This document shows, piece after piece, positions 33,156 through 41,186 of a stretch of 64,000 bases of DNA (positions are counted from its first letter, which is position 1; each line of letters starts with the position of its first letter). A program made the translations under genes and the position numbers. The DNA comes from Brevundimonas intermedia (GTDB taxonomy: Bacteria > Pseudomonadota > Alphaproteobacteria > Caulobacterales > Caulobacteraceae): NCBI RefSeq assembly GCF_004614235.1, contig NZ_SPVH01000006.1, positions 372,001 to 436,000 of the forward strand, given 5' to 3'. The notes beneath the pieces are model-generated. The model did no database searches. It was not told where the DNA came from and was given only the letters and a program-made list of their open reading frames with translations.

Positions 33156-34469
33156 ATGAGACACGCCTTCGCCGCCTCGGTCCTGACCCTCGTTCTGGCC
33201 GCCGGTCTCACCGTCGGCGCGGCCCAGGCCGAGGTCATTCGCGCCAACACCCCGGCGGTGGGCCTGACCATCGACCGGATCGGCGCCCTGCCGGATGAGG
33301 AGCGCGGCGCCTGGGCCGACTATCTGGCTAGGTCGCAGGCCCAGCATCTGGCGGATCGCGCGGCCCTCGCCGCCGAACTGCCGGCCGGGGCGACTCCGCC
33401 CCCGCCGCCCCTGGCCATTCGCGGCAACAGTTCGCACATGCCGCTGGATCGCCCCGCCGCCTGGTACGGCACGGCCGAAGCTCGCGCCGTCGCCGACGCC
33501 GTGGTCACCTTCCAGACCCCCGCCGGGGGCTGGAGCAAGAACCAGGACCGCTCCATCGCCCGCCTGCCGGGCCAACGTTTCTCCAACGACGCCGAGACGA
33601 TGGAGCAGAACCCGGCCAACTTCGACGCCCCCGCAGACCGGTTCTGGACCTTCGTCGGCACCCTGGACAACAACTCCACCTGGACCGAGATGCGCTATCT
33701 GGCCAAGGTCGCGGCCCGGACGCCGGGCGCCCAGGGCGACGCCTGGCGCGCCAGCGTGATCAAGGGCGTCCACTATCTGTTGAACGCCCAGTATCCGAAC
33801 GGCGGCTGGCCCCAGATCTGGCCGCTGGAGGGCGGCTTCCACGATTCCATCACCTTCAACGACAATGCGGTGGCCGAGGCGGCCATGATCCTGCGCGACG
33901 TGTCCAAGGGCGCGGAAGGCTTCGACTTCGTCCCCGCCGAACTGAAGGTCCGCGCCGGCGAGGCGACCAGGAAGGCCATCGACGTCATCCTGGCCGCCCA
34001 GGTCAGACAAAAAGACGAGAGTGGGGGCGACCGCCTGTTAGGCTGGCCGCAACAGGTCGAGCCGATGCGTCTCGTCCCCACCAGCGCCCGCAACTACGAA
34101 CCCCGTTCCATCGCCAGCGGCGAAACGACCGACATCCTGATCTTCCTGATGGGCGAACCCGATCCGTCGCCCCAGGTCCAGGCCGCCATTCGCGGCGGCG
34201 TCGCCTGGCTGGAGGCGAACCGCACCTATGACAAGTCGTTCGAAATGACGGACGATGGCCGCAAGCTGATCGACAAGCCCGGCGCCGGCCCGATCTGGTC
34301 GCGCAACTACGACCTGGTCACCGGCCGCCCGATCTTCGGCGACAAGGACCAGTCGATCCACGACGACGTCAACGGCATCTCCGTCGGCCGCCGCAACGGC
34401 TATTCCTGGTGGCTCGCCCAGCCCCAAACGGCGCTGGACGCCTATGCGGCCTGGTCGGTGGCACGCTGA
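33156..34469 (+). CDS. pelA: Secreted pectate lyase, polysaccharide lyase family 10
   Basis: This is a 437-residue protein with a signal peptide (about residues 1-25, ending VGAAQAE) and a PL10 catalytic domain (AVVTFQTPAGGWSKNQDRS, DNNSTWTEMRYLAKVA, YPNGGWPQIWPLEGGFHDSI, IHDDVNGISVGRRNGYSWW). PL10 enzymes cleave polygalacturonate by beta-elimination with calcium. It suggests growth on plant material. AGGA lies upstream of the ATG. No other pectin genes are near. Confidence 0.9.
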   Translation: MRHAFAASVLTLVLAAGLTVGAAQAEVIRANTPAVGLTIDRIGALPDEERGAWADYLARSQAQHLADRAALAAELPAGATPPPPPLAIRGNSSHMPLDRPAAWYGTAEARAVADAVVTFQTPAGGWSKNQDRSIARLPGQRFSNDAETMEQNPANFDAPADRFWTFVGTLDNNSTWTEMRYLAKVAARTPGAQGDAWRASVIKGVHYLLNAQYPNGGWPQIWPLEGGFHDSITFNDNAVAEAAMILRDVSKGAEGFDFVPAELKVRAGEATRKAIDVILAAQVRQKDESGGDRLLGWPQQVEPMRLVPTSARNYEPRSIASGETTDILIFLMGEPDPSPQVQAAIRGGVAWLEANRTYDKSFEMTDDGRKLIDKPGAGPIWSRNYDLVTGRPIFGDKDQSIHDDVNGISVGRRNGYSWWLAQPQTALDAYAAWSVAR

Positions 34470-34474
34470 CCGTC

Positions 34475-34624
34475 CGTCTCCTCCCCACGCAGTGGGGAGG
34501 GGGACCGCGTAGCGGTGGAGGGGCTCTTGAAGTCCCACGGACGCCTGTGATGCGGTGCAGAGCCCCTCCGTCACGGCGCGGAAGACGCGCCGCGCCACCT
34601 CCCCGCAAAGCAGGGAGGAGACTG
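34475..34624. repeat. Intergenic palindrome, family A, copy 2
   Basis: Same ends and centre as the copy at 30768-30914, between pelA and map. It fills the 165-base gap of these convergent genes. Confidence 0.85.
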
Positions 34625-34634
34625 AGTGCACAGT

Positions 34635-35402
34635 TCACCCCGCCCACTTCTCGTCCGGCCTCAGGGTCAGCACCCGCACCCCGTCCCTGGTCACCGCCAC
34701 GGTGTGTTCGAACTGGGCCGACAGTTTTCCGTCGCCGGTGACCACGGTCCAGCCGTCGTCCTCGGTGTGGACCGTGCGGACGCCCTGGTTCAGCATCGGT
34801 TCGATGGTGAAGGTCATGCCTTCGCGCAGGGTCGCGCCGGTCCCCGCCTTGCCGAAATGCAGCACCTGCGGGTCTTCGTGCATCTCGCGCCCGATGCCGT
34901 GGCCGCAATAGTCGCGCACCACGGAATAGCCGGCCTTGCGGGCGTGTCTCTCGATGGCGAAACCGATATCGCCCAGCTTGGCGCCGGGTCGCACCGCCTG
35001 AATGCCCTTCCACATCGCTTCATAGGTCGTGCGGACCAGACGGCGCGCCTGCGGTCCCACCGACCCGATCAGATAGGTCTTGGAGGAATCGGCGATGAAG
35101 CCGTCCTTTTCCAGGGTGATGTCCAGATTGACGATGTCGCCGTCCCTCAACACCTCGTCCGCCGATGGCACGCCGTGGCAGACGACCTGATTGATCGAAC
35201 TGTTCAGCACGAAGCCATAGCCATACTGTCCCTTGCTGGCCGGTCGCGCCTTCAGCTCGTCCACGATGAAGGCCTCGACGCGGTCGTTGATCTCCAGCGT
35301 GCTCAGGCCCTGCAGCGTCATCGCGTCCAGATGTGTGAAGACGCAGGCCAGCAACCGCCCGGACTGCGCCATCAGCTCGATCTCGGTCGGCGTCTTGATC
35401 AC
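34635..35402 (-). CDS. map: Methionine aminopeptidase, type I
   Basis: This 255-residue enzyme removes the N-terminal methionine from new proteins. The metal ligands are visible: NLDITLEKDGFIADSSKT (two Asp), YCGHGIGREMHEDP (His), FTIEPMLNQG (Glu) and AQFEHTVAVT (Glu). The start is a GTG at 35402 that overlaps the stop of the ParD-like gene by four bases (GTGA). An upstream reading of the frame gives a non-conserved Arg/Gly-rich extension, so I reject it. Confidence 0.95.
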   Translation of the reverse strand: MIKTPTEIELMAQSGRLLACVFTHLDAMTLQGLSTLEINDRVEAFIVDELKARPASKGQYGYGFVLNSSINQVVCHGVPSADEVLRDGDIVNLDITLEKDGFIADSSKTYLIGSVGPQARRLVRTTYEAMWKGIQAVRPGAKLGDIGFAIERHARKAGYSVVRDYCGHGIGREMHEDPQVLHFGKAGTGATLREGMTFTIEPMLNQGVRTVHTEDDGWTVVTGDGKLSAQFEHTVAVTRDGVRVLTLRPDEKWAG

Positions 35403-35626
35403 GCGGCGGCGGCCGTCGGCATTGGAGCGTCTTGGGCAGGCGCATCCACGCCCGCCGCCCTCAGCTCGCGCGCCACCAGTTCCTGAAACGTCACGCCCGG
35501 ATGGGTCTCGCACAACATGCCGATCCTGATCCAGAACGCCGCCTGGGCGTTGATGGAGCGATAGGACGCCTTTGCGGCTCGACGCAGCTGCTCGTGCAGT
35601 TCGTCTTCGATGTTGACGATGCCCAT
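35399..35626 (-). CDS. ParD-like ribbon-helix-helix protein
   Basis: This is a 75-residue protein with an N-terminal ribbon-helix-helix (MGIVNIEDELHEQLRRAAKA, YRSINAQAAFWIRIG) and a short C-terminal tail. It fits the ParD-like family that is often found next to map rather than next to a ParE toxin. No ParE is present. It overlaps map by four bases, so the two are translationally coupled; it may autoregulate the map transcript. CGTAT repeats spaced 11 bases apart upstream could be its operator. Confidence 0.78.
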   Translation of the reverse strand: MGIVNIEDELHEQLRRAAKASYRSINAQAAFWIRIGMLCETHPGVTFQELVARELRAAGVDAPAQDAPMPTAAAA

Positions 35627-35648
35627 GGAGTGGTCTCGACTATATGAA

Positions 35649-35668
35649 ACGTATTTGATGCGTATAAT
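35649..35668. promoter_or_regulatory. Shared promoter region of parD-like/map and ftsY
   Basis: ACGTAT and CGTATA are 11 bases apart, which could bind a ribbon-helix-helix dimer. TATAAT (35663-35668) on the plus strand is a good -10 for ftsY, though no clear -35 is seen. Confidence 0.35.
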
Positions 35669-35745
35669 CTGCCGGCGATCCGATGCAAGCGCCTCTTTTT
35701 GCGAATGCGGATGACGTTCGCCTTCGCCCCCGCTAAAGCCATCCC

Positions 35746-36681
35746 ATGACCGACACGCCGAAAAAGGGCTGGTTCCAGCGCCTGTCCGCTGGGCTCTCGC
35801 GCTCCTCCAAACAGATGACCGATCAGGTCGTCGCCACCTTCGTCAAGGAACCCTTGTCCGAGGCCTCGCTGGAGCAGCTGGAAGAGCATCTGCTGGAAAG
35901 CGATCTCGGCCCCGCCGCCTCCGCCCGCATCGTCGAACGCTTCCGCAGCCTAAAGTTCGGCAAGGACGCCCAGGCGCATGAGGTCAAGGAGGCGCTGGCC
36001 GAGGCCGTCGCCGCCGAACTGTCGCCGCGCCAGGCGACCTTCGATCCGCTAAACGGGCCCAAACCCTATGTCGTCCTGTTCGTCGGGGTGAACGGCTCGG
36101 GCAAGACCACGACCCTGGGCAAGATCGCCGCCGACCTGACAGGCAAGGGCGCCAAGGTGATGATCGTCGCCGGCGACACCTTCCGCGCCGCCGCCCGCGA
36201 ACAGCTCAAGGTCTGGTCCGAGCGCGCCGGCGCCCATTTCGAGAGCCGCCGCGACGGCGCCGACGCCGCGGGCCTGGCTTTCGACGCCTATACCAAGGCG
36301 CGGGCCGAAGGCTACGACGTCGTCCTGATCGACACCGCCGGCCGGCTGCAGAACAAGTCCGCCCTGATGGACGAACTGCTCAAGATCGTGCGGGTGCTCA
36401 AGAAGATCGATCCCGAGGCCCCGCACGACACCCTGCTGGTGCTGGACGCCACGGTGGGCAGGAACGCCCTGGCCCAGGAACAGATCTTCGGCCGCACCGC
36501 CTTCGTCACCGGCATCGTCATGACCAAGCTGGACGGCACGGCGCGCGGCGGGGTTCTGGTGCCCGTGGCCCAGGCGTCCGACGCCCCCCTGATGCTGATC
36601 GGCGTGGGCGAGAGCGTCGAAGACCTGCAACCGTTCGACGCGCGCGCCTTCTCCCGCTCGCTGGTGGGACTGGAAGACTGA
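35746..36681 (+). CDS. ftsY: Signal recognition particle receptor FtsY
   Basis: This 311-residue SRP receptor GTPase lacks the long acidic N-terminal A domain of E. coli and starts close to the N domain, as in many alphaproteobacteria. The G domain has GVNGSGKTTTLGKIA, DTFRAAAREQL, DTAGRLQNKSALMDEL, TKLDGTARGG and the closing GVGESVEDLQPFD. It receives Ffh-ribosome complexes at the membrane. yciB/ispZ begins one base after its stop. Confidence 0.97.
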   Translation: MTDTPKKGWFQRLSAGLSRSSKQMTDQVVATFVKEPLSEASLEQLEEHLLESDLGPAASARIVERFRSLKFGKDAQAHEVKEALAEAVAAELSPRQATFDPLNGPKPYVVLFVGVNGSGKTTTLGKIAADLTGKGAKVMIVAGDTFRAAAREQLKVWSERAGAHFESRRDGADAAGLAFDAYTKARAEGYDVVLIDTAGRLQNKSALMDELLKIVRVLKKIDPEAPHDTLLVLDATVGRNALAQEQIFGRTAFVTGIVMTKLDGTARGGVLVPVAQASDAPLMLIGVGESVEDLQPFDARAFSRSLVGLED

Positions 36682-36682
36682 C

Positions 36683-37303
36683 ATGACCGAGACAACCCGC
36701 AAGGCCTCCAGCATCCGCCAGGCCGTCGATTTCGGCGCCCTGGTCGCCTTCATGGCCGCCTACGCCGTCAACCGTTTCGCGCGCGGCCTGGACGGGCAGG
36801 AGGCGCTGGTTCAGGCGACCTGGGTGCTGGTGGGCGCCTCGGCCATCGCGCTGATCGTCGGCTATGCGGTGGAACGGCGACTGGCGCCCCTGCCCCTGCT
36901 GACGGGCGGCTTCGCCCTGATCTTCGGCGTTCTGACCATCGTGTTCCACGACCCGAACCTGTTGAAGATCAAGCTGTCGATCCAGAACGGTCTTCTGGCG
37001 GTCGTTCTGCTGGGTTCGCTGCCGATGGGTCGATATCCGTTCAAATACCTGCTGGGCGACGCGATCAAGATCACCGACCTGGGTTGGCGCGGCCTGACCC
37101 TGCGCTACGGCCTCTATTTCGCAGCCGTCTGCATCGTCAACGAGATCGTCTGGCGCACCCAGTCGGACGATACATGGGTGGCTTTCCGCGGCGGCCTGTG
37201 GATCGCCTCGGCCGTCTTCGGCGTCTGGCAGGTCTTCTTCATCATGAAACACATGATCAAGGACGAGGAACCCGCCCCCGTCTCGCCCGATACGGGGCTG
37301 TAG
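36683..37303 (+). CDS. ispZ: Inner membrane septation protein IspZ/YciB
   Basis: This 206-residue membrane protein has about five hydrophobic segments and the family motifs DFGALVAFMAAYAVNRF, FGVLTIVFHDPNLLKIKLSI and ENGLLAVVLLGS-like LLAVVLLGSLP. In enterobacteria the family affects septation and envelope integrity. It shares a transcript with ftsY, the order usually seen in this class. Confidence 0.92.
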   Translation: MTETTRKASSIRQAVDFGALVAFMAAYAVNRFARGLDGQEALVQATWVLVGASAIALIVGYAVERRLAPLPLLTGGFALIFGVLTIVFHDPNLLKIKLSIQNGLLAVVLLGSLPMGRYPFKYLLGDAIKITDLGWRGLTLRYGLYFAAVCIVNEIVWRTQSDDTWVAFRGGLWIASAVFGVWQVFFIMKHMIKDEEPAPVSPDTGL

Positions 37304-37397
37304 TTCGGGCGAACTGTCACGGAACCGACGCGCTTTTCCCGTCAAATCGTAAAGCATAGCTGATACGTGTTCGGACGAAACTTGAGGGAGCGGTTCG

Positions 37398-38012
37398 ATG
37401 GTCAAGGCTGGAAAAGCGATACGGAAGGTCGGGCCTTTGGCGACCTCGCCCAGCCACCTGATGCACCGCGCGCTGCAACTGGCGCTCGACATCTATGCCG
37501 AGGAGACCGGCGCCGACGGCCTGACCCAGCGCCAGTTCGCTGTGCTGGAGGCGGTCTCGATCAAGGCCGGCCTGACCCAGACCGAACTGGTGCGTATGAC
37601 CGGCATCGACCGTTCGACCTTGGCCGATCTGGTCACCCGCATGACGGCCAAGGGCCTGCTGGAGCGGGAGCGTTCGACCCTGGACGCCCGCGCCAAGGCC
37701 GTTCGTCTGTCCACGGAAGGGGCCGCCCGTCTGGAGGCCGCCCGTCCGCTGGTCGAAGCCGCCGACAAGCGGATCATGGCCCTGCTGCCCAAGGGCCAAC
37801 GCGAAACCTTCCTGACTCAGCTGGCCGAGCTGGCCGCCGCCGCCGACGCCGCCCCCGACGCCGCCAAGGCCGAGGCCAAGGCCGCCAAAAAGGCGCTGAA
37901 GGCGGCCGAAAAGGAAGCCAGGAAGGCCGAAAAAGCCGCCAAGAAGGCCGACCGCCCCGCCAAACCCGCCAAGGTCAAGAAGCCCAAGCTCAAGATCGTC
38001 GAGACGGCCTGA
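37398..38012 (+). CDS. MarR family regulator with Lys/Ala-rich tail
   Basis: This 204-residue protein has a winged helix (about residues 15-140: LTQRQFAVLEAVSIKAGLTQ, TGIDRSTLADLVTRM, ERSTLDARAKAV). The C-terminal 60 residues are almost all Ala, Lys and Glu (KAAKKALKAAEKEARKAEK), resembling a histone H1-like tail that could bind DNA nonspecifically. GAGGGAG precedes the ATG. No target gene is obvious; it may regulate itself. Confidence 0.87.
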   Translation: MVKAGKAIRKVGPLATSPSHLMHRALQLALDIYAEETGADGLTQRQFAVLEAVSIKAGLTQTELVRMTGIDRSTLADLVTRMTAKGLLERERSTLDARAKAVRLSTEGAARLEAARPLVEAADKRIMALLPKGQRETFLTQLAELAAAADAAPDAAKAEAKAAKKALKAAEKEARKAEKAAKKADRPAKPAKVKKPKLKIVETA

Positions 38013-38110
38013 GACTGAACGCTTCATCCAGACCCTCCCCCTCAGTGATGATTTTGAAGGTCCGGTTGTCGGCACGATCTTGAAGATAATTCACGACCCC
38101 TTGCGGACGT

Positions 38111-38575
38111 TCAATCCGCGTTGGGTAGCTCGGCGATGAACTGGTCGGAGAAGGTGTCTCCATACGTGTGGGGCTCATACCAGACGTCGGTCCTGCCATC
38201 GAAGAACCGGGAAACTTCGTAGCGGTCGTCGAAGACTTCGATCTGGAGGTTCTTCGCCTCCTCGGTTTCCCACTCCAAAAGGAAGGTAGGCCAATAACCC
38301 GGCATGACGGATGGAGCAGGCCGACTGGAGTTCTGAATGTGGGCTAGCAGATCTTCCAGATTACCAACGATCGCCGGCGTATATTCGTCTGGTCGAGCAG
38401 CTACGACCTCGCCAACAGCCCGCTTCACCGCTGTCCAGTCCTTGATGCCGGTGTTCATAGCGACATCTTCGCGCGACCACTCTCGGCACGCAACTTCCGC
38501 ATTCGTCCCTTTGCGGATGCCCAGCAGATCCGGTCTAAGCTGGGGTCGCAAGCGCTGCGCTGGGTAAGTCCGCAT
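38111..38575 (-). CDS. Hypothetical protein in low-GC patch
   Basis: I do not recognise this protein. The frame allows 154 residues; a second ATG at 38458 would give 115 (MNTGIKDWTAVKRAVGEVV). The C-terminal half is acidic and aromatic (YWPTFLLEWETEE, VSRFFDGRTDVWYEP), a composition common in immunity proteins. Base composition is clearly lower in GC than flanking genes. The neighbouring HEPN-like gene ends 8 bases upstream, so the two may form a unit. Confidence 0.6.
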   Translation of the reverse strand: MRTYPAQRLRPQLRPDLLGIRKGTNAEVACREWSREDVAMNTGIKDWTAVKRAVGEVVAARPDEYTPAIVGNLEDLLAHIQNSSRPAPSVMPGYWPTFLLEWETEEAKNLQIEVFDDRYEVSRFFDGRTDVWYEPHTYGDTFSDQFIAELPNAD

Positions 38576-38583
38576 GGCCGCAG

Positions 38584-39099
38584 CTAGTCGGCTTCATTTT
38601 TGCGTCGGCCCTCCGCCAATAGCGCCTGATTGCTCTTGCTGCTCCAGAACGCAGCTACGGTGATGCCTGCTGAGATATGACCGACAATGAAAGCGCTTAA
38701 CCAACGCAACCGCTTGATGCGGTCCCGGTCATCCCGGATCTCGAACTCTTCGTAGTCTTCCGAATTGATCCGCAGCATCTCATCGACCAGGGCCCTGTCG
38801 AGTACAAAAGAATGCGCTGCCTGATTTCGTATTTTATTGAGACGCTCGATCGACGGAAGAAGGATCGGGTCGTGCGCACCCAAGCCCATCAAATAGGCGA
38901 TCTCAACCTTCTGGTGAAACGAAAATCGAACGTGCTGAGGCTCCACTAGGATTGAGGATGTACACCTGATGTACTCGGTGATGGCGTGTTCGACGATCAA
39001 GTGTGACTTGAGAACGGCATATTCTAGATGGTTCGTTCTTGGAAACTCGGCCTTGATCAGATTGTGAAGCGTGTCCGAGACCTCCCGAGCGAGGCGCAT
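38584..39099 (-). CDS. HEPN-like hypothetical protein with possible membrane segment
   Basis: This 171-residue form starts at the ATG at 39099; a GTG at 39117 is an alternative, and longer readings add low-complexity sequence. A helical region has KIRNQAAHSF at residues 90-99, an R-x4-H pattern like the active site of HEPN RNases and their relatives. A hydrophobic stretch follows (LSAFIVGHISAGITVAAFW). The local GC is about 50 percent. HEPN proteins act in toxin-antitoxin and defence systems, but no MNT partner is seen. Function is unproven. Confidence 0.55.
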   Translation of the reverse strand: MRLAREVSDTLHNLIKAEFPRTNHLEYAVLKSHLIVEHAITEYIRCTSSILVEPQHVRFSFHQKVEIAYLMGLGAHDPILLPSIERLNKIRNQAAHSFVLDRALVDEMLRINSEDYEEFEIRDDRDRIKRLRWLSAFIVGHISAGITVAAFWSSKSNQALLAEGRRKNEAD

Positions 39100-39266
39100 C
39101 CGCTCTTCGTCAGACACGTGGTCGCCGCCAACCCTGAAGACGCCTTCACGGTGAAAGCTGTGGGCGGTTTCAAGTGTCGGCCGTGGCGTGCGGGACTGCC
39201 GCAATGGAGACTCCTGTAGCTGATTCTGGCGTATGCGGCGCCCGCGCTCCGCTTTGCCTGTAGGCG

Positions 39267-39737
39267 CTAGCTCTTCTTGCGCAGCCGTTTCGCGTTGGCC
39301 GTCGCCGTCTTGTGGATGGGGGCCAGGGCTTCCGCCTGGGCCTTCATCAGTTCGCCGTTCAGGGTCATGGCCTGGGCCGCCGCCCGGCTCCACCAGCCCA
39401 TAGCATAGCTGAACTGGGCCTCGGCCGCCTTGGCCGGGGTGCGCGCCTGGGTGACCGCCGCCGCCGCCCGCAGCGCATGCGCGCCCTCGTCCATCGCCGC
39501 CCGTCCCAGCCGCTGGCCTATGGCCCCGGCGCTGGCGGCCATGGCGTCGGCCGAGGCGGACAGGGCCTCGGTCTTCTCCGAACTCATCAGCGACAGCTCC
39601 TTCAGGTCCTGACCCTTGGCGCTGGTCAGCCCCTGAGCTATCAGGCCGGTGCGGACCGCGATCACCTCGGCCGATGCGGCCAGAATCTCGGCGCCGACGA
39701 TGGCCGCGTTGGCGGCTGTGGGGGTCTTGCGGGTCAG
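39267..39737 (-). CDS. Phasin family protein, probable CTG start
   Basis: This is an Ala-rich, helical protein of 156 residues with phasin features (LIAQGLTSAKGQDLKELSLM, FSYAMGWWSRAAAQAMTLNGEL). Phasins coat polyhydroxyalkanoate granules, and a PHA depolymerase is at 54-55 kb. No ATG fits: a CTG at 39735-39737 sits five bases after GGAGGT and overlaps the upstream stop in CTGA. A GTG at 39665 would give 132 residues but has no such site and cuts conserved sequence. Confidence 0.75.
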   Translation of the reverse strand: MTRKTPTAANAAIVGAEILAASAEVIAVRTGLIAQGLTSAKGQDLKELSLMSSEKTEALSASADAMAASAGAIGQRLGRAAMDEGAHALRAAAAVTQARTPAKAAEAQFSYAMGWWSRAAAQAMTLNGELMKAQAEALAPIHKTATANAKRLRKKS

Positions 39738-40507
39738 TGAGGACCTCCGGCTTCAGTCTCTGCGGCGAAGGCCGCGATGTCGCTCAACAGGGCGGGGATC
39801 GCCGCGTTGATGATCTGCTGGCCCTTTTCGGGACTGGCCTGGGCCGGGTCCGAGCCGATCCGGCCGTCGGGGAAGCGGGCGCGATAGTCCAGGGCGTCAC
39901 GGATCGGGCCGTTGGGCGCGATCTGCGGGCTGTAGTCGGCCGTCTTGATCCGCTCGGGATAGGCGGCCTGCGTCACCGCGATCTCGGACGGGGTGGCGTG
40001 CATCCCATGGCCGGTCGGAAACAGGCGAGTGCACAGACCGTGCACGCCCGGCAGGTCCCACCAGTTCTTCAGCTTCAGGATAAAGGGCGGTTGATCCTCG
40101 ACGAAGCTCCACTCGGCGTAGATTTCCGAGATGGTCGCCTCGATGGTGGCGACATTGCCGCCATGCCCGTTCAGGAAATAGATACGCTCGAACCCGTGCC
40201 GGCTCAGCGACGACACCCAGTCCGTGATCGCGGCCATGAAGGTCGAGGGGCGCAAGCTGATGGTGCCGGCGAAGGCCAGATGGTGCTGGGCCATGCCGAT
40301 GTTGAAGGTGGGGGCCACGATCAGGCCGCCATCGATCTTCTCGGCCGCATGGGCGATGATCTCGGGGCACAGCCAGTCGGTGCCCAGAAGGCCCGTCGGT
40401 CCGTGCTGCTCGTTGGAGCCGATGGGCACGACCACCGTCTTCGACAGGGGACCGCCGTCGTTCAGCCGGGCGTCGATCTCGGGCCAGGACGACAGATGGA
40501 TCAGCAT
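39734..40507 (-). CDS. Creatininase family protein
   Basis: This 257-residue protein belongs to the creatinine amidohydrolase family. It has VVVPIGSNEQHGPTGLLGTD with the metal-binding Glu and His residues, HHLAFAGTISLRPS, and YFLNGHGGNVATIEATI. Members include creatininase, MftE and formamide hydrolases, so the substrate is open. Its stop overlaps the phasin's CTG start by four bases. Confidence 0.85.
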   Translation of the reverse strand: MLIHLSSWPEIDARLNDGGPLSKTVVVPIGSNEQHGPTGLLGTDWLCPEIIAHAAEKIDGGLIVAPTFNIGMAQHHLAFAGTISLRPSTFMAAITDWVSSLSRHGFERIYFLNGHGGNVATIEATISEIYAEWSFVEDQPPFILKLKNWWDLPGVHGLCTRLFPTGHGMHATPSEIAVTQAAYPERIKTADYSPQIAPNGPIRDALDYRARFPDGRIGSDPAQASPEKGQQIINAAIPALLSDIAAFAAETEAGGPH

Positions 40508-40556
40508 GGCGACACTCTCAGGCTACGAAAACACCAGCGCTTCTAACGCCGCGGGG

Positions 40557-41186
40557 TCAAGAAGTCTTCGCTTTGGCCAAACGCGAGGGTGGAGACGCAT
40601 GGGCGACGACGAAGATGCGCGCCGCCTCCCTGGCCCGCGCCCGGCGCTTTTCGGGCGCCAACTGCGGCACGTCCAGCATGGCGCGCAGATGGCCGTGGCC
40701 CAGCACCAGGCCGGCGAACATCTCGGCCGCCTCCTCGGGATCGGAGACGTTCAGCCGCCCCAACCGCGTCTGTTCCGCCAGCCAAGCGGCCAGCTCTCTC
40801 AGGCTGCGACGCGGCCCGGCCTCATATATGGCGTGGGCGATCTCGGGCGCCTCGACCGACACCAGGGCCACGCCCCGCATCGATCCGACCTTGTCGGCGC
40901 TGCACACCCGGTTCAGCAGGGTCAAGGCCAAGGTCTCCAGCACCGTCTGCGGATCGCCGGCGCCGCGCAACGGGGCGATGATGTCCTCGACCCGCTTCGA
41001 CGCCAGGGCTTGGGCGATCTCCAGCTTGGAGGCGAAACGGTTGTAGACCGTCTGTTTGGACACGCCGGCCAGCTTGGCGATCTCGTCCATCTTGGCCTGC
41101 AGCCCCTTGTCGGCGAACAGGGTCGCGGCGGCGTCCAGGATCGCCTCGCTCTTCTTTTCATCGACCTGTCCGCGACGGCGCGCCAT
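40557..41186 (-). CDS. TetR family regulator of the EmrAB-type pump
   Basis: This 209-residue repressor has an N-terminal helix-turn-helix (AILDAAATLFADKGLQAKMD, LAGVSKQTVYNRFASK) and a ligand-binding C-terminal domain. It is the last gene of emrA-emrB-tetR; its ATG overlaps the emrB stop by one base. Autorepression is likely: a TGGAC-N6-GTCCA palindrome lies 44 bases before emrA. Confidence 0.92.
   Translation of the reverse strand: MARRRGQVDEKKSEAILDAAATLFADKGLQAKMDEIAKLAGVSKQTVYNRFASKLEIAQALASKRVEDIIAPLRGAGDPQTVLETLALTLLNRVCSADKVGSMRGVALVSVEAPEIAHAIYEAGPRRSLRELAAWLAEQTRLGRLNVSDPEEAAEMFAGLVLGHGHLRAMLDVPQLAPEKRRARAREAARIFVVAHASPPSRLAKAKTS

Noticed and set aside
35402..35513. Longer start for map
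   Set aside because: The extension is antisense-like Arg/Gly sequence inside the ParD-like gene; the GTG at 35402 aligns with known Map N-termini.
37321..37345. GGAAC before the MarR gene as an EcfG promoter
   Set aside because: The nearest CGT is 14 bases away and reads CGTC; it does not fit the N16-CGTT spacing seen at the three good sites.
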